Shown piece by piece: positions 25,504 to 32,875 of a stretch of DNA of 64,000 nt. Position 1 is the first letter of the stretch. Every line of letters begins with the position of its first letter. The position numbers were made by a program, and so were the translations under genes. The notes beneath the pieces were generated by a model that was not told where the DNA came from, did no database searches, and worked only from the letters and a program-made list of their open reading frames with translations. The stretch is from contig NZ_KB906676.1 of assembly GCF_000381545.1 (NCBI RefSeq), positions 1 to 64,000 of the forward strand. The letters run 5' to 3'. Origin of the DNA: Rhodonellum psychrophilum GCM71 = DSM 17998 (GTDB lineage: Bacteria > Bacteroidota > Bacteroidia > Cytophagales > Cyclobacteriaceae).

Positions 25504-25965
25504 ATGAAAACAGAAATCGACCTTGGAAACGAAAAATTGTTTTTAACAGACAAAGAGCTTCACTTTGTTGGCCACTATTTGGGTGGTGCAAGAATGAATG
25601 CAACAAAAGCAGCGAAACTTGCAGGGTACAGTGCGCATACAGCAAGACAGCAGGGTTATGAAAACCTTACAAAACCTTACATCAAAAAATATATTCAAGC
25701 GAAATCATCTGACATCCTTGAAAAAATTGGGGTAACACAGGAAAAGGTTTTAGAAGAGTTAGCAAAGATCGCTTTTGCGGATGTCACCGATTTTTTTAAC
25801 GAGGATTGGTCTTTTAAATCCCTTAGTGAAGTTGATCCCAAAAAAACAGGGGCAATCAAATCTTTTAAGAAAACTGAAACTGGATATTCAATCCAATCCC
25901 ATGACAAAATGAAAGCGTTGATGATGCTGTGGGAACTGGTGAAAAATGATCATCCTTTAGAATAA
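25504..25965 (+). CDS. terS: Small terminase subunit-like protein
   Basis: This 153-aa protein shows the Terminase_2 (PF03592) pattern from start to end: LTDKELHFVGHYL, then NATKAAKLAGYSAHTARQQG (HTH), NLTKPYIKKYI, and GVTQEKVLEELAKIAFADVTDFF. In phages TerS binds the packaging site and recruits TerL. Here there is no TerL, portal, capsid or tail gene in the island. A lone TerS in an island with Int, Xis and Rep is the hallmark of satellites that redirect a helper phage's packaging. It is intact, while a second copy at 22081-22495 is broken. Confidence 0.82.
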   Translation: MKTEIDLGNEKLFLTDKELHFVGHYLGGARMNATKAAKLAGYSAHTARQQGYENLTKPYIKKYIQAKSSDILEKIGVTQEKVLEELAKIAFADVTDFFNEDWSFKSLSEVDPKKTGAIKSFKKTETGYSIQSHDKMKALMMLWELVKNDHPLE

Positions 25966-25997
25966 ACTGTAAACTACCAATAATTGAAAATCGACCT

Positions 25998-26444
25998 ATG
26001 AAGATAATTTATATTCCTGATTCTGAAAATACCGATTTAACCAAATGTTACCAATTGACAAATGGTCAAAATGAGGATATTGGAACTGTAGAAGGATTTG
26101 GAAATAAGTACGGGGAATTAGTAAGTGTTGTCAAAATTTTTCATCCCAATTATCAAAGAAATGGCTATGGTTTTGAAGCATTTGAAAAAATATTTAACGA
26201 AATAAACAATGTGGTTCCAATTACTATCATTAAAGGTAGTTGGCACGCTGGTGAAGAGTTTCAAGATTTTGAAGATAACATGTCTACAAATTTAAAAATT
26301 TTCAAAGAAAACTTAAAAACCGAAACAATAGAAACGAGTGCTTTTTTAACACCTACTGGAAAATGGGCAAAAGCCTTAGGATTTAATAATGTCAATATTA
26401 AGGCCTTTTATGAAGATGAGGTTTTAGTTGATTTCACCAAGTAA
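25998..26444 (+). CDS. GNAT-like protein at the right end of island B
   Basis: This 148-aa protein has VVKIFHPNYQRNGYGFEAFEK (~45-65), resembling the acetyl-CoA loop (Q/RxxGxG) of GNAT acetyltransferases, with a preceding strand as expected. The C-terminal WAKALGFNNVNIKAFYEDE also resembles a GNAT end. It is the last gene before the att site and is conserved, though frameshifted, in island A (6373-6826), so it belongs to the shared right-end backbone. Substrate and role are unknown. An acetyltransferase toxin or an anti-host modifier are possibilities. Confidence 0.6.
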   Translation: MKIIYIPDSENTDLTKCYQLTNGQNEDIGTVEGFGNKYGELVSVVKIFHPNYQRNGYGFEAFEKIFNEINNVVPITIIKGSWHAGEEFQDFEDNMSTNLKIFKENLKTETIETSAFLTPTGKWAKALGFNNVNIKAFYEDEVLVDFTK

Positions 26445-26483
26445 ATTAAGCGACCTTGTTAAAAAATCGCAGCAACCTTTACA
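26013..26483 (+). repeat. Right-end direct repeat shared by islands A and B (copy 2)
   Basis: Matches 6394-6865 apart from scattered substitutions and one A fewer. It contains nearly all of the GNAT-like gene and ~40 bp downstream. Confidence 0.9.
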
Positions 26484-26524
26484 ATGAATGTTTATTATTT
26501 TCCAGACTAAAAAAACCGAATTCT

Positions 26525-26550
26525 CTAAATGTTTGCCAATGGTTTGCCAA
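26525..26550. promoter_or_regulatory. Right arm-type site with two TTTGCCAA motifs
   Basis: 26-bp exact direct repeat of 7639-7664, 40 bp inside the right att core. The two octamers are spaced 11 bp start to start, about one helical turn. This is consistent with side-by-side protein binding. Confidence 0.6.
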
Positions 26551-26557
26551 TAAAAGC

Positions 26558-26592
26558 AAAAACCCCTTCAGAATCGCTTCTAAAGGGGTTTT
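26558..26592 (-). terminator. Terminator of tRNA-Leu
   Basis: Read on the minus strand, AAAACCCCTTT-type and AAGGGGTTTT arms form a hairpin followed by a T-rich run directly after the tRNA 3' end. Its outer edge touches the att core, so the island supplies this terminator. Confidence 0.6.
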
Positions 26593-26616
26593 GTGTACCC
26601 AGAGCCGGAGTCGAAC
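26590..26616. repeat. attR: Right attachment site of island B, inside tRNA-Leu
   Basis: 27 bp identical to 7476-7502; the tRNA continues intact to 26679 on this side. Crossing over here leaves the tRNA functional because the repeat restores its 3' end. Confidence 0.9.
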
Positions 26617-26679
26617 CGGCACGAGTGTAACCTCATTGGTGTTTGAGACCAACGCGTCTACCAATTCCGCCACCTGGGC
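26596..26679 (-). tRNA. tRNA-Leu (anticodon CAA)
   Basis: The 84-nt minus-strand gene starts GCCCAGGTGGCGGAATTGG. It has a D-loop GGTAGAC, anticodon stem-loop TTGGT-CTCAAAC-ACCAA (anticodon CAA, reading UUG), a long class II variable arm, T-arm GGTTCGACTCC and acceptor strand TCTGGGT with discriminator A. CCA is not encoded. It is the integration target of the islands on its 3' side. Confidence 0.95.
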
Positions 26680-26769
26680 ATGCAATTTCAAATTCTGGTA
26701 AGAAACTTGACCCGTTCCTTTCTGATCGGGATGCAAAGATGAATAAAGATTTTATTCCATGCAAGTCCT

Positions 26770-27066
26770 TTAGGGCAGTTCCAGGATTTTTTTTGAGCTG
26801 AAAGCGATTGGCTTTTCCGAAAAAAGGGGCTTCGTAGCACCCCAGACGGATTTAAAGAGCTCGGAATCACGATATTGATCCAAGGCTTCCTCGTTTTCCC
26901 AATGGCTAAAAGTCATGAAAATATTTTTCTGGTTTTCGTCCTGCCAGAGTTCCAGATGGTGACAACCTCGGAATCCCCGGATTTTTTCCTTGATGGCGTG
27001 GAAATTGGAAAGAAATTCCTCCACCGCATTTTCCCTAAAGGTCATCCTGACTACTCGTATCAGCAT
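26770..27066 (-). CDS. Antibiotic-biosynthesis-monooxygenase-fold protein
   Basis: This 98-aa protein starts MLIRVVRMTFRE and has the ABM ferredoxin-like pattern: FLSNFHAIKEKIRGFRGC, HLELWQDE, FMTFSHWENEEALDQYRDS. Small dimeric ABM-fold proteins include quinol monooxygenases and heme-degrading enzymes; here it is probably a generic stress or redox enzyme. It sits 1 bp from the SAM hydrolase gene upstream on the same strand, so the two are likely cotranscribed. This is the first chromosomal gene beyond the tRNA. Confidence 0.85.
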   Translation of the reverse strand: MLIRVVRMTFRENAVEEFLSNFHAIKEKIRGFRGCHHLELWQDENQKNIFMTFSHWENEEALDQYRDSELFKSVWGATKPLFSEKPIAFSSKKILELP

Positions 27067-27067
27067 A

Positions 27068-27847
27068 TCAAGCCTCCTCGGGGAAAAAATTAATGAAAAC
27101 AGGACTGTCCAGCCTCAGGCCGAGCAAATCCGCACCATGCCCATGGTTGATGCCAATTTCCAATAGCTCCAAACTGTTGAAGATCGCAAAGCAATCGCCC
27201 GGCTCGACATGGTCGTAGGTCTTGTTGAGTTTGGTCAGGGATTCCCGGCTAAATTCGATGGTGAACTTTCCTGGATTGAGCTTATCGAAGATTTCCTTGC
27301 TGATGTTGGTCAGCAGATTGCCATAATTGTCCACCCGCACGACATGGCCGATGATTTGTTTCCGGGTGGCCTTGAACTGCCTGGGGATCATTTTTTTCAT
27401 CTGCATCAAAGGGCCTCCAAAATCATGGATGGCTGCGCCGGAGGCAACTTTTGCGGCGATGGGTGCCAAAATGTCCTTGGCAGGAAAAGTGCTGTCCTTC
27501 AGGTGGATATCCGCAAACTGTACGATGATGCCGGGGTCATGGTCCGACAATAAGCTCAAAACCCCATTGTTGGGGCCAACAAAAATATGGTCTTCCAGTT
27601 TAATACCAATAAAACCATCGGTCATGTTGCTGGTGCCATTCAGGGCCATCAAGTGGATGGTTCCTTTGGGGAAATCCTTGTAAACCGCCCTCAAGATGAA
27701 GGCCGCATGGGCAATGTCGTAGGTGTCTACACTGTGTGAAATATCAATAATGTTCAATTGGGGATTGATCGATAACATCTTCGCCTTAACCGCCGGGGCA
27801 TAATAATCCCCGTCTCCAAAATCTGATGTGAATGTTATCAGTGCCAT
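27068..27847 (-). CDS. SAM hydrolase (DUF62, S-adenosyl-L-methionine hydroxide adenosyltransferase)
   Basis: This 259-aa protein begins ALITFTSDFGDGDYYAPAVKA, the hallmark of the DUF62/SAM chlorinase-fluorinase family. It has IIDISHSVDTYDIAHAAF and GPNNGVLSLL further in. Members lacking the halide site hydrolyse SAM to adenosine and methionine; the DH-type residues fit the hydrolase group. The C-terminal barrel (~165-259) ends with a LRLDSPVFI strand. It is transcribed divergently from phoH across a ~100-bp promoter region. Confidence 0.9.
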   Translation of the reverse strand: MALITFTSDFGDGDYYAPAVKAKMLSINPQLNIIDISHSVDTYDIAHAAFILRAVYKDFPKGTIHLMALNGTSNMTDGFIGIKLEDHIFVGPNNGVLSLLSDHDPGIIVQFADIHLKDSTFPAKDILAPIAAKVASGAAIHDFGGPLMQMKKMIPRQFKATRKQIIGHVVRVDNYGNLLTNISKEIFDKLNPGKFTIEFSRESLTKLNKTYDHVEPGDCFAIFNSLELLEIGINHGHGADLLGLRLDSPVFINFFPEEA

Positions 27848-27951
27848 ATGAGCAAGTCTATTAAAATTTTGTATTTTTGTGATAGGTCAAACAAAAGTAG
27901 AAATTTTATTCTTTAACCTTTACCAGAATCCTTTAAATCAAAACAAATCGA

Positions 27952-28953
27952 TTGGTAGAAAAAGTAATTACCTTAGAAAACATTCCGTTACTGGACTTTT
28001 TGGGCTCAGAAAACGAGAATATCCGTCAGATTGCCGCCGCATTTCCGGAAAGCAAAATTGTTTCCCGAGGCAATGAAATTCGGATCCAGGGTCGTGCACC
28101 CGAGATTTTAAGAATCAACGATGTCCTCAACATGCTCCTTCAGCACTTCGAAAGATTCGGACGGATCACCGCCGATAATGTCAAGGAGTATATCTCTCTG
28201 GAGGGGGTTCCGTTTGAAGAAAACATCAAAAACGATGTCATCCTTTACGGAAACAAAGGCGTCGTGGTCAAACCCAAATCCGAAAATCAACGCAAATTGG
28301 TAGAATCCGCCTCCAAAAATGACTTGGTCTTTGCACTGGGTCCAGCTGGAACGGGCAAAACTTACATCGCCGTGGCTTTGGCCGTCAGAGCATTGAAGAA
28401 TCGGGAGGTCAAACGCATCATCATTACCCGCCCTGCAGTCGAGGCAGGAGAAAACCTCGGGTTTTTGCCAGGGGATTTGCAGGAGAAACTCGATCCATAT
28501 CTGAGACCTATTTATGATGCTCTGAGCGATATGGTTCCTTCCGAAAAACTCAAATTCTATCAGGAAACCAGGGTGATCGAGATTGCTCCTTTGGCTTATA
28601 TGAGGGGGAGAACTTTGCACGATGCTTTTGTATTGTTGGACGAAGCACAAAACACCACCAACGAACAGATCAAAATGTTTCTCACAAGAATGGGCCCCAA
28701 CTCCAAGGTGATCATCACCGGAGATCAGACCCAAGTGGATCTCCCGACCAAACAAAAATCAGGGCTTCGTGAAGCATTGGCTGTACTCAAGGACATCAAG
28801 GGAATCGGCGTGGTGACACTCAGCGGAAAGGATGTGATTCGACACCGATTGGTGAAATCCATCATTGAAGCTTATGAAAAAGACGATGCCAAAAAAGAAC
28901 AAAAAAGAGATGAATATATCAGTAGAAAAAGTCCAGACGGAGGAGCAGCTTAA
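27952..28953 (+). CDS. phoH: PhoH-family ATPase
   Basis: 333 aa from a TTG start. N-terminal KH-like PhoH domain (~1-110, GNEIRIQGRAPE) and P-loop ATPase with Walker A GPAGTGKTYIA (~130-140), ITRPAVEAGENLGFLPGDLQEK and Walker B LLDEAQNTT. PhoH/PhoL proteins couple ATPase activity to RNA metabolism and ribosome maturation. The C-terminal tail is charged. A TATTTTTG at 27872-27879 fits the Bacteroidota -7 consensus TAnnTTTG, though no clear -33 element is seen. It overlaps the next gene. Confidence 0.93.
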   Translation: MVEKVITLENIPLLDFLGSENENIRQIAAAFPESKIVSRGNEIRIQGRAPEILRINDVLNMLLQHFERFGRITADNVKEYISLEGVPFEENIKNDVILYGNKGVVVKPKSENQRKLVESASKNDLVFALGPAGTGKTYIAVALAVRALKNREVKRIIITRPAVEAGENLGFLPGDLQEKLDPYLRPIYDALSDMVPSEKLKFYQETRVIEIAPLAYMRGRTLHDAFVLLDEAQNTTNEQIKMFLTRMGPNSKVIITGDQTQVDLPTKQKSGLREALAVLKDIKGIGVVTLSGKDVIRHRLVKSIIEAYEKDDAKKEQKRDEYISRKSPDGGAA

Positions 28954-29347
28954 TACCATTTTCAAAATCAGGGAGGATGTTTTCGTTGTGGAGCAGGAAG
29001 TGGATCCGGCTGAGGAATACGACGAATTCGAGAATACTTCGACGCATTTCCTTGCCAAAATAGAAGGGGAGCCTGCGGGAACCGCCCGCTGGAGGTTCAC
29101 CCAAAACGGAGTCAAACTGGAAAGATTCGCCGTATTGAAACCCATGCGGGGGAAGGCCGTTGGACAGGCTTTGGTAAAGGCCGTCGTGGAAGACATTGCT
29201 TCCCATGAATCGGCAAAAGGGAAACTGTTGTACATGCACGCCCAACTTACTGCCATTCCTTTGTACGAGAAATTTGGTTTCAAAAAAACCGGCCCCATGT
29301 TCGAGGAATGTAATATCCAGCATTTCAAAATGGAACTGTATTTGTAG
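28910..29347 (+). CDS. GNAT-family N-acetyltransferase (ElaA-like)
   Basis: 145 aa from ATG 28910, chosen because the frame upstream overlaps phoH more deeply. The pattern is IREDVFVVEQEVDPAEEYDEFE, then THFLAKIEGEPAGTARWR, ERFAVLKPMRGKAVGQALV (acetyl-CoA loop) and MHAQLTAIPLYEKFGFKKTG. This is the ElaA/YjcF type of small acetyltransferases, with unknown substrate. Overlap of 44 bp with phoH suggests cotranscription. Confidence 0.88.
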   Translation: MNISVEKVQTEEQLNTIFKIREDVFVVEQEVDPAEEYDEFENTSTHFLAKIEGEPAGTARWRFTQNGVKLERFAVLKPMRGKAVGQALVKAVVEDIASHESAKGKLLYMHAQLTAIPLYEKFGFKKTGPMFEECNIQHFKMELYL

Positions 29348-29390
29348 AAGGGTTTTTCCCTAACTTTGTTGATAATTTAATTTTATAAAA

Positions 29391-29957
29391 ATGAAAAAAT
29401 CCATTTTTGGCTTCTTGGCCATATTCCTGATCAGTTTTTCCATCTACGCACAGACTGACATGCAGCCTGCTGTCAAAATGGAAAAGGACCACAGTACCGG
29501 CGAGATAAAACTGAATTTTCTCAACACCATTATTTTGGGATCCATTGAGTTGGGCTATGAACAGTTTCTTTCCCGTGAACAATCCATCGGCGTAGAGCTA
29601 CACCTCAATGATAGATTTGGCTACAATTCTCAAAAGGGGAATAGGGATTTCGATGCCAGCTCGGTGCTCGTTTCCTATAATTTCTATTTTGATGGGAATC
29701 AGGATGCAAAACTTTATCTCTTTCCTTTCTTCAAATACAGATTTGGGGAATTCACCGAAGCCATTGACGGAATCACCACGGTGACCAATCTGAACTCTGG
29801 TTACCTTGGCCTTGGGGCAGGTTACAAATGGGTTTTCAATGACAAGTTTGCCTTTGGGCCTTATGCCAACATCGCCCGCGGATTCAGTTCCGAGGTCAAT
29901 GACCGCTTTTCTGCAGTGGAATTCAAAGCTGGATTTTCTGTAGGATTTCGATTTTGA
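29391..29957 (+). CDS. Outer-membrane beta-barrel protein (OmpA-like/DUF3575 type)
   Basis: 188 aa. A signal peptide of 20 residues (KKSIFGFLAIFLISFSIYAQ) is followed by alternating strands: IGVELHLNDRFGYN, SVLVSYNFYF, LYLFPFFKYRFG, YLGLGAGYKWVFNDKFAFG, and a C-terminal FKAGFSVGFRF ending in phenylalanine, the outer-membrane insertion signal. It is probably a small eight-stranded barrel of unknown function. Single gene, followed by a terminator at 29981-30004. Confidence 0.8.
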   Translation: MKKSIFGFLAIFLISFSIYAQTDMQPAVKMEKDHSTGEIKLNFLNTIILGSIELGYEQFLSREQSIGVELHLNDRFGYNSQKGNRDFDASSVLVSYNFYFDGNQDAKLYLFPFFKYRFGEFTEAIDGITTVTNLNSGYLGLGAGYKWVFNDKFAFGPYANIARGFSSEVNDRFSAVEFKAGFSVGFRF

Positions 29958-29980
29958 AATTAGTCGTTTAATTTATAGTG

Positions 29981-30004
29981 AAAGGAGCCCAAAGGGGTTC
30001 CTTT
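29981..30004 (+). terminator. Rho-independent terminator
   Basis: AAAGGAGCCC-AAAG-GGGTTCCTTT hairpin followed by a T run, just after the barrel protein gene. Confidence 0.75.
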
Positions 30005-30014
30005 TTTTGTTTTA

Positions 30015-32003
30015 ATGCCTAGATTAATGGAAAATTCCTTGCCGATGAGATTCAGTGAGTTTCCATTTTTAAGATATATTCTTTTTTTCGTGTTGGGGAT
30101 TCTGTTGTACCCCCTTCTGGATTCTTTTTCTCCACAATTCTATTTGGGGTTTTTGGTTTCCTTGTTTCTTGCCTATGTTCTGCTTTTGGTTGTGCAGGAA
30201 AAATGGAATCGATTTTTGGTAAGGCCTTGGCTGTCGGTTCTGGCCTATGCCCAATTGCTCTTAACCGGCGCTTTTTTCAGCCATCTGACAGACAGTCAAA
30301 ACCATCCTCAGCATATACTCCATCGGGAAAAACCACTGACAGGATATGTTGCTGTGGTCCTTGGCAATGATGAACAAAAGCCCAACTCGATTGCCAACAG
30401 ACTTTTGCTTAAATCCGGCTTTGAGGGGAAGGATCATTTTCCCCTTCAGGGGGAAATCCTCATTTACCATCGCGGAGATGCCGGATTGCAGCCAGGCGAT
30501 TTGTTATGGGTGAAGGGAATGCCGCAGGAGATTTCCCCACCGGATAACCCAAAGGAATTCAACTACCGGAAGTTTTTGCAGCGGCAGCAAATCTCCCACC
30601 AGCACTTCATCGGCAATCGGTTCCGTAAGTTGGGAACTGTCAATGAGCAACCTGTGGAAGATTTGTTCCTGAAAATCCGATCGGGAATCCTTCGGGAAAT
30701 GGATCTGAAAATCATCGATTACCAAGCCAATCAGGTCGCGAAAGCGCTGCTCCTTGGCCAAAAGAAAAACATGCAGAAAGACCTCAGCGAAGCCTATGCG
30801 AGTACGGGTGCCATGCATATTTTGGCAGTGTCGGGGCTTCATGTGGGGATCGTTTATGGATTCTTCTTTCTTTTTGTCAAACCCTTTCGCCTTTCCCTAG
30901 GCAAAAGAATCCTATACCTTTCCTTTCTTATCCTGATTATTTGGGGCTATGCCTTGTTGACGGGAATGTCACCTTCGGTGATGCGGGCCGCGACGATGTT
31001 TTCCTTGATGGCCCTCGCCCAAATGAAATCCAGAAGCCCCTCCATTTTCAACGCCATAGCGCTTTCTGCACTCATTCTGTTGGCTTTTGACCCCTTTCTG
31101 ATCTATGCGGTAGGGTTTCAGCTTTCTTACATGGCGCTTTTGGGGATCTTGCTTTTCCAACCCTTGATCGTGGGGATTTGGTTGCCCAAAAATAGATTCT
31201 TGGAATATGCATGGCAGATTTCTTCGGTGGGTATCGCCGCCCAATTGGCCACTTTTCCCATCTCGGTTTATTATTTCCACATGTTCCCCACCTATTTTAT
31301 CCTGTCCAATCTCATCGCGATTCCCGGCGCTTTTTTGATCATGTCCGTTGGGGTGCCATTCATGGTATTGGCCAAGGTCCCCTATGTTTCGGAAGGGCTG
31401 GGCTGGGTGGTGGAGAAATTGATTCTGCTGCTGAACCAATTGATTTTTGCTGTCCAGGGTTTGCCCATGGCCAAAATCTCCAATCTCCATATCGATCCTG
31501 TTTCCATTTGGATGTATTGGTTTGTCTTGGCGATGTTGCTCCTCCTTTGGGTGATGCCCATGAAATGGCAGTTATACACGGGAATGCTTGCGCTTTTGGT
31601 TTTTGGAGCCTTTCATTTCTCCAAATTTGTCTTTCCTTCCGATGACAAGGAATTGCTCCTCTATGCCTCAGGGGGTGGATTTGCGATGGATTACCGGCAA
31701 AATGGAGCGGTATTTTATTGGGAGGAGAGTGTGGAAGAAGCAGACCTCTCTTATAAAGTACTTCCCAACAGGGGGAGTTCCGGTGAAATCTTGAAACTTC
31801 CAGCCTTCGGTTTGGAAAACAATCTGAAGGTTTGGCTTCCCAAAGGAAATGGAACGGTTACCTTTACGGGTGCCCATTTGGTTGTTTCGCCGGTGGCAAC
31901 AGTGAAAGCCGTCCACCACTGGAAAAATGAGCAGTGGATGCCGCTGGATTTCAAGGATACGATTCCGGTAGGCACAAATGCGATAAAGATCAACCTAAAC
32001 TAG
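30015..32003 (+). CDS. comEC: ComEC/Rec2-type DNA uptake channel
   Basis: This 662-aa polytopic membrane protein has an N-terminal DUF4131-like region with two to three TM helices and a soluble OB-like part. The ComEC channel domain follows with ALLLGQKKNMQKDLSEAYASTGAMHILAVSGLHVG as signature (LAVSGLHVG). The competence metallo-beta-lactamase domain at the C-terminus of longer ComEC proteins is absent, as in many Bacteroidota. It would transport single-stranded DNA through the inner membrane. Start ambiguity: ATG 30015 or the internal ATG at 30045 just before FSEFPFLRYILFF. Confidence 0.9.
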   Translation: MPRLMENSLPMRFSEFPFLRYILFFVLGILLYPLLDSFSPQFYLGFLVSLFLAYVLLLVVQEKWNRFLVRPWLSVLAYAQLLLTGAFFSHLTDSQNHPQHILHREKPLTGYVAVVLGNDEQKPNSIANRLLLKSGFEGKDHFPLQGEILIYHRGDAGLQPGDLLWVKGMPQEISPPDNPKEFNYRKFLQRQQISHQHFIGNRFRKLGTVNEQPVEDLFLKIRSGILREMDLKIIDYQANQVAKALLLGQKKNMQKDLSEAYASTGAMHILAVSGLHVGIVYGFFFLFVKPFRLSLGKRILYLSFLILIIWGYALLTGMSPSVMRAATMFSLMALAQMKSRSPSIFNAIALSALILLAFDPFLIYAVGFQLSYMALLGILLFQPLIVGIWLPKNRFLEYAWQISSVGIAAQLATFPISVYYFHMFPTYFILSNLIAIPGAFLIMSVGVPFMVLAKVPYVSEGLGWVVEKLILLLNQLIFAVQGLPMAKISNLHIDPVSIWMYWFVLAMLLLLWVMPMKWQLYTGMLALLVFGAFHFSKFVFPSDDKELLLYASGGGFAMDYRQNGAVFYWEESVEEADLSYKVLPNRGSSGEILKLPAFGLENNLKVWLPKGNGTVTFTGAHLVVSPVATVKAVHHWKNEQWMPLDFKDTIPVGTNAIKINLN

Positions 32004-32097
32004 TCTTGAATTTTGGAAGGGAGCAACTTGTGGTTATATTTCCCTTTGTAGTCCTTTCCCCACAGAATCAATGTGGGATCAAAAAAATTAAAAAAAT

Positions 32098-32874
32098 ATG
32101 AGCGATTATCTCAGTGTAAACATAAAAGACCGGATTGGATATTTGGAATTGAACCGACCCGAAAAGCGGAATGCGCTGAATGCCGAAATGGTCGAGGCGC
32201 TGAAGGAGGCCTTGACGGATTTGGGGATAAATCCTGATGTGAAAATCATCGTCATCAAGGCTGCCGGAAAGGTGTTTTGCTCCGGGGCGGATTTGGAATA
32301 CCTCCATTCCCTTCAAACCAATACCTTTGAAGAAAATCTTGCCGACAGCAGGAATCTAAAAGCACTTTTCCACCTGATTTACACTTCTCCCAAAGTGATT
32401 ATTTCCCAGGTTCAGGGGCATGCATTGGCGGGAGGTTGTGGGCTGGCATCGGTTTGTGATTTTTCCTTTGCCGTTCCCGAAGCCAAATTTGGCTATACGG
32501 AGGTCAAGATTGGGTTCATTCCGGCAATTGTAAAGGTTTTTCTGCTGCGCAAAATCGGGGAAGGAAAAGCCCGCCAATTGCTTTTGGATGCCGATCCGAT
32601 TTCTGCGGAGGAAGCCAAAAACATCGGACTCATCAATTGGGTGGTGAATGCTGATCAACTTGACGAAATCGTCTATGATTATGCCCAGAAATTGATCAAA
32701 CAAAACTCAGGTAGCGCCATGGCCCTGACCAAAGAAATGATTGCAAGAATCCAAGAACGGACACTCGAAGAAGGGTTGGAATATGCAGCCGCCATGAATG
32801 CCAAAGCCCGCGGTACCAGTGATTGCAAAAAAGGGATTGATGCATTTTTGAACAAAAAACCCATTACCTGGTAA
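32098..32874 (+). CDS. Enoyl-CoA hydratase/isomerase family protein
   Basis: 258 aa with crotonase-fold landmarks: LELNRPEKRNALNAEM near the N-terminus, CSGADLEYL, the oxyanion-hole segment HALAGGCGLASVCDFSFA, and FGYTEVKIGFIPA. The catalytic-type glutamate in the EVKIGF segment is present. It acts in fatty-acid or branched-chain acyl-CoA degradation. It ends 1 bp before recQ. Confidence 0.92.
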   Translation: MSDYLSVNIKDRIGYLELNRPEKRNALNAEMVEALKEALTDLGINPDVKIIVIKAAGKVFCSGADLEYLHSLQTNTFEENLADSRNLKALFHLIYTSPKVIISQVQGHALAGGCGLASVCDFSFAVPEAKFGYTEVKIGFIPAIVKVFLLRKIGEGKARQLLLDADPISAEEAKNIGLINWVVNADQLDEIVYDYAQKLIKQNSGSAMALTKEMIARIQERTLEEGLEYAAAMNAKARGTSDCKKGIDAFLNKKPITW

Positions 32875-32875
32875 T

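Noticed and set aside
26456-26736. 81-aa and 85-aa ORFs crossing tRNA-Leu
   Set aside because: They translate the tRNA gene itself and the island terminator; not coding.
27209-27683. Plus-strand ORFs within the SAM hydrolase gene
   Set aside because: Antisense shadows; the minus-strand protein has the full DUF62 pattern.
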